The translations under genes and the position numbers were made by a program. A stretch of 64,000 bases of DNA from positions 1 to 64,000 of the forward strand of contig BMUD01000004.1 of the NCBI GenBank assembly GCA_014650015.1. The letters run 5' to 3'. Below, piece after piece: positions 45,745-54,272 of the stretch. The first letter of the stretch is position 1. Each line of letters starts with the position of its first letter. The notes under the pieces are model-generated. The model saw nothing but the letters and a program-made list of their open reading frames with translations, made no database searches and was not told the origin of the DNA. Source of the DNA: Streptomyces griseoloalbus (GTDB lineage Bacteria; Actinomycetota; Actinomycetes; Streptomycetales; Streptomycetaceae).

Positions 45745-46695
45745 ATGACCCCTACCGTCACCCCCGCCCCCGCCGGTTCCGCGGCCTCGTCGTCACCGTC
45801 GTCCGGTTCCGCCGTCCGGCTGCGCACGCCCCGGCGCCGGCACTCCCCCGGGCGGCCGCGCCGCAGTGTCCTGCTGACCGTGCTCACCGGCCTGGTGCTG
45901 CTCTACAGCCTCGTTCCGCTGGTGTGGCTGGCCATCAGCGCCACCAAGACCCAGGAGGGGCTGTCCCGTTCGTTCGGCCTGTGGTTCGACGGCGACTTCG
46001 CCCTCTGGGACAACATCGCCGAGACGTTCACCTACGCCGACGGCGTCTTCGCCCGATGGCTGCTCAACACCCTGCTGTACGTGGTGGTGGGCGCAGGGGG
46101 TGCCACCTTCCTGGCGGTGCTGGGCGGTTACGCGCTCGCCAAGTTCGACTTCCCCGGACGCCGGGCGGTCTTCGCGGTCGTCATCGGCGCGGTGGCCGTG
46201 CCGGGGACCGCGCTCGCGGTGCCGACCTTCCTGATGTTCAGCACCATGGGTCTGACCAACACCCCCTGGGCGGTGATCATCCCCTCGCTGATCTCCCCGT
46301 TCGGCCTGTATCTGATGTGGGTGTTCGCCAGTGAGGCCATTCCGACCGAGCTGATGGAAGCGGCCAGGATCGACGGCGCCGGCGAGGTGCGCACCTTCTT
46401 CCAGGTCGCCCTGCCGCTGCTGGCGCCGGGCATCGTCACCGTCTCGCTGTTCACCATGGTCGCGACCTGGAACAACTACTTCCTGCCGCTGATCATGATC
46501 AAGGATCCTGACTGGTATCCGCTCACCCTGGGCCTGAACAGCTGGAACGCCCAGGCCGAGACCGCCGGTGGCCAGCCCGTCTTCCATCTGGTCGTCACCG
46601 GTTCACTGATCACCATCGTCCCGCTGATCGCCGCGTTCCTGCTGCTGCAGAAGTACTGGCAGTCCGGACTCGCCGCCGGAAGCGTCAAGGAATAG
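45745..46695 (+). CDS. Sugar ABC transporter permease, MalG type
   Basis: 316 residues with six membrane segments, EAA loop MEAARIDGAGEVRTFFQVALP, and a C-terminal AAGSVKE ending as in MalG proteins. The ATG at 45745 starts 7 bp after the first permease stop; its ribosome site overlaps that stop (GTGTGAGGCAGCG). Confidence 0.94.
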   Translation: MTPTVTPAPAGSAASSSPSSGSAVRLRTPRRRHSPGRPRRSVLLTVLTGLVLLYSLVPLVWLAISATKTQEGLSRSFGLWFDGDFALWDNIAETFTYADGVFARWLLNTLLYVVVGAGGATFLAVLGGYALAKFDFPGRRAVFAVVIGAVAVPGTALAVPTFLMFSTMGLTNTPWAVIIPSLISPFGLYLMWVFASEAIPTELMEAARIDGAGEVRTFFQVALPLLAPGIVTVSLFTMVATWNNYFLPLIMIKDPDWYPLTLGLNSWNAQAETAGGQPVFHLVVTGSLITIVPLIAAFLLLQKYWQSGLAAGSVKE

Positions 46696-46826
46696 CGCCC
46701 CCGTCGTCCGCCGTCGCGCGGTCCGTCCGCCCTGCCGCCCCGCCCGGACAGGCGGTGTCCGCGAGGTGGTTGTCCCTGCCCCTGTTTTCCCATCGGTTTC
46801 GGCCACGAAGAAGTGGAAGCACGACC

Positions 46827-48170
46827 ATGCTCAAGCACTCCCGCCGCCTGCTGCGCGGCATCGGCCTCGTCTGCGCCCTCGCCCTGGGCGCCACCGCCTG
46901 CGGCGGATCCGACGACGAGGGGTCCGGCCCCAAGACGGTCTCCGGGTCGGACGTCCAGGCCGCGCTGAAGAAGGGCGGCACGGTCACCGTCTGGGCGTGG
47001 GAACCCACGCTGAAGCAGGTGGTCGCCGACTTCGAGAAGGAACACCCGAACGTCGAGGTGAACCTCGTCAACGCGGGCACCGGCAACGACCAGTACAAGG
47101 CGCTGCAGAACGCCATGTCCGCGAAGAAGGGCGTCCCGGACGTCGCCCAGGTCGAGTACTACGCCATGGGCCAGTACGCGCTGACGAAGCAGCTCACCGA
47201 CCTCAAGGGCTTCGGCGCCGATCAGCTCGCCGACCGGTACTCCCCCGGCCCGTGGAACGGCGTGAAGGCCGGCGGCGAGGGCATCTACGGCCTGCCCATG
47301 GACTCCGGCCCGATGGCGCTGTTCTACAACAAGAAGGTCTTCGACCAGCACAAGATCGAAGTGCCGACGACGTGGGACGAGTACGTGGACGCGGCCCGCG
47401 CCCTGAAGAAGGCGGACCCGAAGGCGTACATCACCAACGACGTCGGCGACGCGGGCCTCACCACCAGCATGCTGTGGCAGGCCGGTTCACGCCCGTACGA
47501 GGTCGACGGCACCACGGTGGGGATCGACTTCTCCGACCAGGGCGCCAAGACCTACACCGCCACCTGGCAGAAGCTCATCGACGAGAAGCTGGTCGCCCCC
47601 GTCACCAGCTGGTCCGACGACTGGTACAAGGGTCTCGGCGACGGCACCATCGCCACCCTGGCCATCGGCGCCTGGATGCCCGCCAACCTCGCCTCCGGCG
47701 TGAAGGACGCCGCCGGTGACTGGCGCGTCGCCCCGCTGCCGCAGTGGCAGGCCGGCGGCAAGGCGAGCGCGGAGAACGGCGGCAGCGCCCTCACCCTGCC
47801 CGAGCTCGGCGGGAACGAGGCGCTGGCCTACGCCTTCGTCGAGTACGCCAACGCCGGCAAGGGCGTGGACACGCGGGTGAAGGGCGGCGCCTTCCCGGCG
47901 ACCACCGCGCAGCTGAACTCCCAGGCGTTCCAGAACACCGAGTTCCCGTACTTCGGCGGGCAGCAGGCCAACAAGATCTTCGCCGAGTCCGCCGCGAACG
48001 TCGCCGACGACTGGTCGTACCTGCCGTACCAGGTGTACGCCAACTCGATCTTCAACGACACCGTCGGCAAGGCCTACGTCTCGGGCACCACGCTGACCGA
48101 GGGCCTGAAGACCTGGCAGGACGCCTCCGTCAAGTACGGCAACGAGCAGGGCTTCACCGTCGAGAAGTAG
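46827..48170 (+). CDS. Sugar-binding lipoprotein (galacto-oligosaccharide, inferred)
   Basis: 447-residue lipoprotein: signal peptide with lipobox ATAC, then a family 1 solute-binding fold (VTVWAWEPTLKQVVADFEKE, ALFYNKKVFDQHKIEVPTTWDE). The ATG at 46827 follows GGAAG. The end of the gene shows a short duplication: CCGTCGAGAAG occurs before the TAG and again 14 bp later. It feeds the two upstream permeases; no ATPase is encoded. Confidence 0.94.
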   Translation: MLKHSRRLLRGIGLVCALALGATACGGSDDEGSGPKTVSGSDVQAALKKGGTVTVWAWEPTLKQVVADFEKEHPNVEVNLVNAGTGNDQYKALQNAMSAKKGVPDVAQVEYYAMGQYALTKQLTDLKGFGADQLADRYSPGPWNGVKAGGEGIYGLPMDSGPMALFYNKKVFDQHKIEVPTTWDEYVDAARALKKADPKAYITNDVGDAGLTTSMLWQAGSRPYEVDGTTVGIDFSDQGAKTYTATWQKLIDEKLVAPVTSWSDDWYKGLGDGTIATLAIGAWMPANLASGVKDAAGDWRVAPLPQWQAGGKASAENGGSALTLPELGGNEALAYAFVEYANAGKGVDTRVKGGAFPATTAQLNSQAFQNTEFPYFGGQQANKIFAESAANVADDWSYLPYQVYANSIFNDTVGKAYVSGTTLTEGLKTWQDASVKYGNEQGFTVEK

Positions 48171-48244
48171 CCGTCGAGAAGCAGCACGCCGGGCGGCGCG
48201 CACACCCCGCGCCGCCCGACGGCCCCCACACCGGAAGGACCGCC

Positions 48245-50287
48245 ATGATCTCCACCCTCCTGTCCCGCGCCGGCGGGGCGGACGGTGACCCCGCCCCCCG
48301 TCTCGTCTACGGCGCCGACTACAACCCCGAGCAGTGGCCCCGCTCCGTGTGGGAGGAGGACGTCCGGCTGATGCGCGAGGCCGGCGTGAACCTCGTGTCC
48401 GTGGGGATCTTCTCCTGGGCACGTATCCAACCGGCCGAGGACACCTGGGACTTCGGCTGGCTCGACGAGGTCCTGGACCTGCTGCACCAGGGCGGCATCG
48501 GAGTCGACCTGGCCACCGCCACCGCCTCCCCGCCGCCGTGGCTCACCACGGCCCACCCGGAGATCCTCCCCGTCACGGCCACCGGCGAGACGCTGTGGCC
48601 GGGGGCGCGCCAGCACTGGCGTCCCACCTCGCCGGTCTTCCGCCGGTACGCGCTGCGCCTGGTGCGGGAGCTGGCGACCCGGTACGCCGGTCACCCGGCA
48701 CTGGTCGCCTGGCACGTCAACAACGAGCTGGGCTGCCACAACGTCTACGACTACTCCGACGACGCGGCCCGCGCCTTCCGGGACTGGCTGCGCGCCCGTT
48801 ACACCTCGGTGGACGCGCTCAACAGCGCCTGGGGCACGGCCTTCTGGTCCCAGCGGTACACCGACTGGGACCAGATCCTGCCGCCCCGCCTGGCGGCCTC
48901 CCATCCCAACCCCACCCAGCAGCTGGACTTCAAGCGGTTCTCCTCGGACGCGCTCAAGGACCATCTGCGCGCCGAGCGGGAGATCCTGCGGGAGATCACG
49001 CCGGGCGTCCCCGTCACCACCAACTTCATGGTGATGGGCGGCACCAAGGGCATGAACTACCCCGACTGGGCCGACGAGATCGACTTCGTCTCCAACGACC
49101 ACTATGTGCACCCCGGCCCGCACGACCGCGACGAGCTGTCCTTCTCCGCCAACCTCACCAGCGGCATCTCCGGCGGGCGGCCCTGGTTCCTGATGGAGCA
49201 CTCCACCAGCGCCGTCAACTGGCAGCCCGTCAACGTGCCCAAGCGCCCCGGCGACCTGGCCCGCGACTCGCTGCTGCACGTCGCGCACGGAGCGGACGCG
49301 GTCTGCTTCTTCCAGTGGCGGCAGTCGGCGGCGGGCGCCGAGAAGTACCACTCCGCCATGGTCCCGCACGCCGGTGCGGACAGCGACCTGTTCCGCGCCG
49401 TGGCCGAGCTCGGCGCCACCCTGAAGTCGCTCGCCCCGGTCGCCGGGTCCGAGCGGGAGCCCGCGCGGATCGGCATCCTCTACGACTGGGAGTCGTGGTG
49501 GGCGAGCGAGCAGGACTCGCACCCCACCTCCCTGCTCGACTACCGGCAGGAGGCGCTCGACTGGTACGCGGCCCTCCTCGCCCTCGGCATCCGCGCCGAC
49601 CTCGTCACCACCCGGGCCGATCTGCACCGCCACCAGGTCCTGATCGCGCCCGTGCTGCACCTGGTCCCCGCCGACCTGGCCAAGACGCTCACCCGGTACG
49701 CCGAACAGGGCGGCCACCTCATCACCACGTACTTCTCCGGTGTCGTCGACGAGCACGACCACGTCTGGCTCGGCGGCTACCCGGGCGCCCTGCGGGACCT
49801 GCTCGGGATCCGCATCGAGGAGTTCGGCCCGCTGCTCCCCGGCGTCGGCGTGGAACTCGACGACGCCACGACCGGCACGCTGTGGACCGACCGGATCACG
49901 GTGACCGCCGCCGACACCGAGGTCGTGGCCCGCTACCGCACCGGCCTCCAGGCCGGCCGGCCCGCGGTCACCCGGCGGCCGACGGGCTCCGGTTCGGCCG
50001 CGTACGTCTCCACCCGGCTCGGCGTCGACGGGCTCACCTCCCTGCTGCCCAGGCTGCTGGCGGAGACCGGTGTGGAGAGCGAACTGCCCGCCGAGATCCG
50101 CGGGCTGGTCGAGCCCGCCGTACGCCGGGGCGCCGACGGCCGGTTCCTGTTCCTGGTCAACCGGACCGACGAGACCGTTCCGGTGCGGGGCCTCGCCGGA
50201 GAGGTACTCGTCGGCACCACCGGCGCCGACGGCGCCCTGACCCTCGGGCCCCGCGCGGTCGCCGTACTGCGGCAGCCGGTCGCCTGA
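48245..50287 (+). CDS. GH42 beta-galactosidase
   Basis: 680-residue cytoplasmic beta-galactosidase of normal GH42 length. The N-terminal YGADYNPEQWPRSVWEEDV is diagnostic; acid/base Glu161 lies in VNNELGCHN and nucleophile Glu318 in FLMEHS. A trimerisation domain and small C-terminal beta domain follow. GGAAGGACC precedes the ATG. Fourth gene of the operon, so it would hydrolyse imported beta-galacto-oligosaccharides from galactan or arabinogalactan. Confidence 0.96.
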   Translation: MISTLLSRAGGADGDPAPRLVYGADYNPEQWPRSVWEEDVRLMREAGVNLVSVGIFSWARIQPAEDTWDFGWLDEVLDLLHQGGIGVDLATATASPPPWLTTAHPEILPVTATGETLWPGARQHWRPTSPVFRRYALRLVRELATRYAGHPALVAWHVNNELGCHNVYDYSDDAARAFRDWLRARYTSVDALNSAWGTAFWSQRYTDWDQILPPRLAASHPNPTQQLDFKRFSSDALKDHLRAEREILREITPGVPVTTNFMVMGGTKGMNYPDWADEIDFVSNDHYVHPGPHDRDELSFSANLTSGISGGRPWFLMEHSTSAVNWQPVNVPKRPGDLARDSLLHVAHGADAVCFFQWRQSAAGAEKYHSAMVPHAGADSDLFRAVAELGATLKSLAPVAGSEREPARIGILYDWESWWASEQDSHPTSLLDYRQEALDWYAALLALGIRADLVTTRADLHRHQVLIAPVLHLVPADLAKTLTRYAEQGGHLITTYFSGVVDEHDHVWLGGYPGALRDLLGIRIEEFGPLLPGVGVELDDATTGTLWTDRITVTAADTEVVARYRTGLQAGRPAVTRRPTGSGSAAYVSTRLGVDGLTSLLPRLLAETGVESELPAEIRGLVEPAVRRGADGRFLFLVNRTDETVPVRGLAGEVLVGTTGADGALTLGPRAVAVLRQPVA

Positions 50288-50301
50288 GACCCCCTTCGGC
50301 T

Positions 50302-50330
50302 CCCCGGGACGGCACGCACCCGTCCCGGGG
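50302..50330. terminator. Hairpin between GH42 and GH30 genes
   Basis: Perfect 11-bp arms CCCCGGGACGG (50302-50312) and complement (50320-50330), loop of seven. It may end the cytoplasmic operon or reduce read-through into the GH30 gene. Confidence 0.7.
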
Positions 50331-50407
50331 GCCGTCCGCCTCCCGTCGGCGGCGAATCCGGCGGGAGTCCACCAGAGCGCGACCACCTCAACGTTGGGAG
50401 CACACCG

Positions 50408-52447
50408 ATGGCACGCCGCACCCGCAGCAGACGGCTCCTCACCGCCGCCGGGCTCACCGCCCTGGCGACCGGGGCCGCCCTGCTGTCCGCCCCGTCCTCC
50501 ACCGCACAGGTGGCCGCGGACGCCTCCTCCGTCACGGTCCGGCCCGATCCCTCGTACCAGCAGGAGCAGTTCGAGGGCTGGGGCACCAGCCTCGTCTGGT
50601 TCGCCAACGCCACCGGCGACTACCCGCCCGAGGTACGCGAGAAGCTCGCGCGGCTCCTCTTCGGCGACGACGGACTGGCCCTGAACATCGCCCGGTACAA
50701 CGTCGGCGGCGGCAACGCCCCCGACGTGAAGGACTATCTGCGCGCCGGTGGCGCCGTCGAGGGCTGGTGGAAGGCGCCCGCGGGCACAACCCGCGAGGAC
50801 ACCGACTGGTGGGACGCCGAGGACCCCGCCGACTGGAACGAGGACGCCGACGCCACCCAGCGCTGGTGGGTGGACCGCATCAAGAAGGACATCACCCACT
50901 GGGAGACCTTCAGCAACTCCCCGCCCTGGTTCATGACGGTCAGCGGGTACGTCTCCGGCGGGTTCGACGCCACCGCCGACCAGCTGAAGACCGAGTCGGT
51001 CGACGACTTCGCCGCCTACCTGGCGGGCGCCACCAAGCGGCTGGAGCGGGCGCACGGCATCGAGGTCGACACCGTCGACCCGTTCAACGAGCCGAACACC
51101 AACTACTGGAGCACCCGCCTGGGCCCGGACGGCGAACCCGTCGGCGGCCGCCAGGAAGGCGCCCACATCGGCCCCGAACTCCAGGAGAAGGTGCTCCACG
51201 CCCTCGCCCCCGCGCTGAAGAAGGCGAGGACCGGGGCGGACATCTCCGCGATGGACGAGACCAACCCGTCCATCTTCGCTCAGAACTGGAACGCCTACTC
51301 CCCCGAGGCCCGTGACCTCGTCGACCAGATGAACGTCCACACCTACGGCACCGGTCAGCGCACCACCGTGCGCGACATCGCCAAGGCCGAGGACAAACCG
51401 CTGTGGATGAGCGAGGTCGAGGGCGACTGGGGTGACGGGCAGAGTTTCACCGACATGCGCCCCGGTCTCGGCCTCGCCCAGCGCATCGTCGACGACCTGC
51501 GCGAACTGGAGCCGCGCGCCTGGGTGTTCTGGCAGCCCGTCGAGGACTACGACAACATGAAGCCCGGCGGCGAGTCCGCCAAGGGCGGCAACTGGGGCGA
51601 GATCCAGCTCCCCTTCAGCTGCACCGCCGAGGACACCCTCGAGACCTGCCCCATCCACACGAACACCAAGTTCGACACCGCCCGCAACTTCACCCACTTC
51701 ATCAAACCCGGTGACCGGCTGATCAAGGTGAACGACACCTCCAGCGCGGCGGCGGTGACGAAGAACGGCAAGGGCGCCTCCCTCGTCCACGTCAACAGCA
51801 CCACGGCGCCGCGCGAGGTCACCCTCGACCTGTCCGAGTTCCGCCGCGTCAGCCCGGACGCGACCGTGACACCGATCGTGACCAGCGCCGACGGCAAGCT
51901 GGCACGGCACGACGCCATCGCGGTCACCGACCGCGCGGCCACCTTCACCGTGCCCGCCCAGTCTGTGACGTCGTTCGTCGTCAAGGGTGTCTCCGGCGTC
52001 GCGCAGGACGCCCCGCTGCTGCGCAAGGGCCACACGTACACGCTGACCGGCGCGCAGAGCGGCAAGGCGGTCACCGTCGCGGACGACGGCACGAACCTGG
52101 TCATCGGCACCGGCGCCGGCTCGGCCGCCCAGCAGTGGCGGCTGAGCGCCGTGCGTCCCGACGACGGCGTCCGTCAGCGCTACGAGTTCACCAACCCGGT
52201 GGACGGCAAGCGGCTGGCCGTGCGTGACGACGCCCCGGTGGCCGAACCGCACACCGGCGAGCGGGAACCGGCCGCCGAGTGGATCATGTCCACCACGGGC
52301 GACGACACCTGGACCCTGGTCAACGCGGCCACCGGACGCCTCCTGGAGGTGGGCGGCCAGGCCACGCACGAGGGCGCCGCGGTCACGACCTGGCCGCCCA
52401 ACTCCGGTGCGAACCAGCGGTGGACGGTCACGGACGTGACGGACTGA
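50408..52447 (+). CDS. Secreted GH30 endo-beta-1,6-galactanase-like enzyme with ricin-type domain
   Basis: 679 residues. A signal peptide with twin arginines (MARRTRSRRLLTAAG) ends near Ala34-Ala37. The GH30 (beta/alpha)8 domain starts with FEGWGTSLVWFANA; the likely acid/base is Glu228 in DPFNEPNTNYW and the nucleophile Glu336 in LWMSEVEGDWG. A beta-sandwich follows to about residue 535, then a ricin-like beta-trefoil (QQWRL and NQRWTV motifs). Opening residues resemble the endo-beta-1,6-galactanase branch (GH30 subfamily 5) rather than glucuronoxylanases. It would release beta-1,6-galacto-oligosaccharides from type II arabinogalactan outside the cell for the importer encoded upstream. Confidence 0.87.
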   Translation: MARRTRSRRLLTAAGLTALATGAALLSAPSSTAQVAADASSVTVRPDPSYQQEQFEGWGTSLVWFANATGDYPPEVREKLARLLFGDDGLALNIARYNVGGGNAPDVKDYLRAGGAVEGWWKAPAGTTREDTDWWDAEDPADWNEDADATQRWWVDRIKKDITHWETFSNSPPWFMTVSGYVSGGFDATADQLKTESVDDFAAYLAGATKRLERAHGIEVDTVDPFNEPNTNYWSTRLGPDGEPVGGRQEGAHIGPELQEKVLHALAPALKKARTGADISAMDETNPSIFAQNWNAYSPEARDLVDQMNVHTYGTGQRTTVRDIAKAEDKPLWMSEVEGDWGDGQSFTDMRPGLGLAQRIVDDLRELEPRAWVFWQPVEDYDNMKPGGESAKGGNWGEIQLPFSCTAEDTLETCPIHTNTKFDTARNFTHFIKPGDRLIKVNDTSSAAAVTKNGKGASLVHVNSTTAPREVTLDLSEFRRVSPDATVTPIVTSADGKLARHDAIAVTDRAATFTVPAQSVTSFVVKGVSGVAQDAPLLRKGHTYTLTGAQSGKAVTVADDGTNLVIGTGAGSAAQQWRLSAVRPDDGVRQRYEFTNPVDGKRLAVRDDAPVAEPHTGEREPAAEWIMSTTGDDTWTLVNAATGRLLEVGGQATHEGAAVTTWPPNSGANQRWTVTDVTD

Positions 52448-52468
52448 CCCGACCCCGCTCCACGGCGA

Positions 52469-52509
52469 CGGCCCGGTCGCACCGCCCGTGCGGTGGTGCG
52501 GCCGGGCCG
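52469..52509. terminator. Hairpin after the GH30 gene
   Basis: CGGCCCGG-T-CGCACC (52469-52483) pairs with GGTGCG-G-CCGGGCCG (52495-52509) with one bulge. Confidence 0.6.
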
Positions 52510-52535
52510 CTGCCACGACACCCGAGGGAGAACCA

Positions 52536-53171
52536 GTGCCGCACGACGACACCGCCGAGCGGGAGGTACGGCGCCGCATGGCGGACCACGAGCTGTACAC
52601 CGACTCGGCGCCCGGCCTCGAACGACTCGAGGAGGAGCGGTTCCGCGGCAAGGAACTCGCCGCGAAGTACAACGGCACCGGCCCGCGCGACCAGGAGGCC
52701 CGCCGCAGTCTCCTCGGCGAACTCCTCGGCTCGGTGGGCCACGGGGTGTGGATCGAACCGCCGTTGCACGTCGCCTACGGCCGTCATGTGCACCTGGGTG
52801 ACGACGTGTACGTCAACTTCGGTCTCACCCTGGTCGACGACGTCGAGGTCTTCGTCGGCGACCGCGTGATGGTCGCACCGCACGTGACCATCAGCACCAC
52901 CGGGCATCCCGTCCATCCGGGACTGCGCCGGGACGGCAGCCAGTTCTCGGCTCCGGTGCGCATCGAGGACGACGTGTGGATCGGGGCCGGCGCGGTGATC
53001 CTGCCCGGCGTGACCGTCGGGCGGGGATCGGTCGTCGGCGCGGGGAGTGTGGTGACCGCCGACGTGCCGCCGATGACCGTCGTCGCCGGGACGCCGGCCC
53101 GCGTGCTGCGGCAGATCACCGACGCGGACCGGGAATGGACGTACCGGCCGCCGGGTACCGCGCGGACCTGA
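52536..53171 (+). CDS. Sugar O-acetyltransferase (maltose/galactoside acetyltransferase family)
   Basis: 211 residues, left-handed beta-helix acetyltransferase. The N-terminal Mac domain (MADHELYTDSAPGLERLEE) is followed by hexapeptide repeats, with the catalytic His in STTGHPVHP and the acetyl-CoA segment GRGSVVGAGSVVTADVPP. The GTG at 52536 (GGGAG five bases before) is preferred. Lying right after the galactan genes, it probably acetylates non-metabolised galactosides, like LacA in the lac operon. Confidence 0.92.
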   Translation: MPHDDTAEREVRRRMADHELYTDSAPGLERLEEERFRGKELAAKYNGTGPRDQEARRSLLGELLGSVGHGVWIEPPLHVAYGRHVHLGDDVYVNFGLTLVDDVEVFVGDRVMVAPHVTISTTGHPVHPGLRRDGSQFSAPVRIEDDVWIGAGAVILPGVTVGRGSVVGAGSVVTADVPPMTVVAGTPARVLRQITDADREWTYRPPGTART

Positions 53172-53662
53172 GCGGGTCCCGTCGCCGCTCAGGTCCGCGC
53201 TCCGGGTCGGTCGACGGCGCAGCGGTGCCCGGGCGGGAGCAGCCCCGGTGGCGTCGTATCCGTCGCCTCGTGCCGGTCGCCCGTGGGTCGCCCGGCCCCG
53301 GACCGGTACCGCAGTTCGTCCGTGCGGCGGGCGTCCCACAGGTGGCGGTGGAGGTCGAGACGGAAGCGCGGGCCGGGACGCGGGTGATGCATAGTCCGTC
53401 GCGTCACGGCCTGTCAGCTGCCTTTGTCCCTCACATGCCGGCTACCGGTGGTGGGCCTCCCGTTCGGCGACCGACGTGAAGGTCTGGGTTTCGCCGGTTT
53501 CCTCGGACCTGCCTCCGGTTCACCTCCCCCGCGTCCGGTGGATTTGAGGAGTTGACGGTTCATTGGGCGGCACGGGGTGTGCAGGGACATCAGCAACGGG
53601 CATGATCTTGTCATGAACCTGCGGTCCGGTGGTCGGGCCGCACTCCTCTTGGAGGTTGTGGG
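53172..53662. other. Gap of 491 bp before the phospholipase gene
   Basis: One weak minus-strand frame (53189-53407) is listed separately. The rest shows no coding signal. It contains the phospholipase promoter and an A/T-richer stretch around 53540-53620, but I cannot assign a specific promoter. Confidence 0.4.
53189..53407 (-). CDS. Possible small hypothetical protein
   Basis: 72 codons with strong G/C third positions, opening GTG ACG CGA CGG ACT ATG (53407) or at the inner ATG (53392). The product is basic and Arg/Pro/His-rich (FRLDLHRHLWDARRTDELRY). No clear ribosome site and no recognised family. It is convergent with the acetyltransferase gene, 17 bp from its stop. Could be chance. Confidence 0.3.
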   Translation of the reverse strand: MTRRTMHHPRPGPRFRLDLHRHLWDARRTDELRYRSGAGRPTGDRHEATDTTPPGLLPPGHRCAVDRPGART

Positions 53663-54118
53663 ATGCACCGAAAGAGACTCGCCACCGCGCTCGCCGCCCC
53701 TGCCCTGGCCCTCGTCAGCGTCCTGGGCACGGCCACGGCCGCCGACGCCGTACCCGCCGACAAGGCCCAGGTCCTCGCGAGCTGGACGCAGACCAGCGCA
53801 TCGAGCCACAACCTCTGGGCCGCGGCCCGGGCCAACCAAGCCTCCTGGGCCGCCTACCAGTTCAACTGGACGACCGACTACTGCTCCACCTCCCCGGACA
53901 ACCCGTTCGGCTTCCCCTTCTCGATGTCCTGCGCCCGCCACGACTTCGGCTACCGCAACTACAAGGCCATCGGCCGCTTCGACGCCAACAAGTCACGCCT
54001 GGACAGCGCCTTCTACGAGGACCTCAAGCGCGTCTGTGCCCGCTACGGCGGCGGGACGAAGAGCGCCTGCGACAGCACCGCGTGGACGTACTACCAGGCC
54101 GTCAAGGCCTTCGGCTGA
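53663..54118 (+). CDS. Secreted phospholipase A2 (prokaryotic type)
   Basis: 151-residue exported lipase of the streptomycete PLA2 family, releasing fatty acid from the sn-2 position of phospholipids. A signal peptide ends near ADAVPA (about residue 30). The catalytic His-Asp pair is in CARHDFGYRNY; four cysteines (two in the SMSC/TDYC region, two near the end in KRVC and KSAC) can form the two disulfides seen in S. violaceoruber PLA2. GGAGG lies eight bases before the ATG. Stand-alone gene ending at a terminator. Confidence 0.94.
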   Translation: MHRKRLATALAAPALALVSVLGTATAADAVPADKAQVLASWTQTSASSHNLWAAARANQASWAAYQFNWTTDYCSTSPDNPFGFPFSMSCARHDFGYRNYKAIGRFDANKSRLDSAFYEDLKRVCARYGGGTKSACDSTAWTYYQAVKAFG

Positions 54119-54136
54119 GCACCCCGTTCACCGGGC

Positions 54137-54166
54137 CCGGTGCCGTCGGCCGGCCGACGGCACCGG
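54137..54166. terminator. Perfect 30-bp palindrome after the phospholipase gene
   Basis: CCGGTGCCGTCGGCC (54137-54151) is followed directly by its complement (54152-54166). Confidence 0.7.
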
Positions 54167-54204
54167 CGGCTTCCGGCGGCTTCCGCTGTCGGCGGCACAC
54201 GACA

Positions 54205-54256
54205 CCGCGGGCCCCGCGACGAGGTGTTCCCCTCCTCGCCCCCGCGGGGCCCGCGG
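54205..54256. terminator. Hairpin downstream of siderophore permease
   Basis: Fourteen-base arms CCGCGGGCCCCGCG (54205-54218) and CGCGGGGCCCGCGG (54243-54256) with a 24-base loop, just past the permease stop at 54273 (minus strand). Confidence 0.6.
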
Positions 54257-54272
54257 CACCACCCGGCACGGC

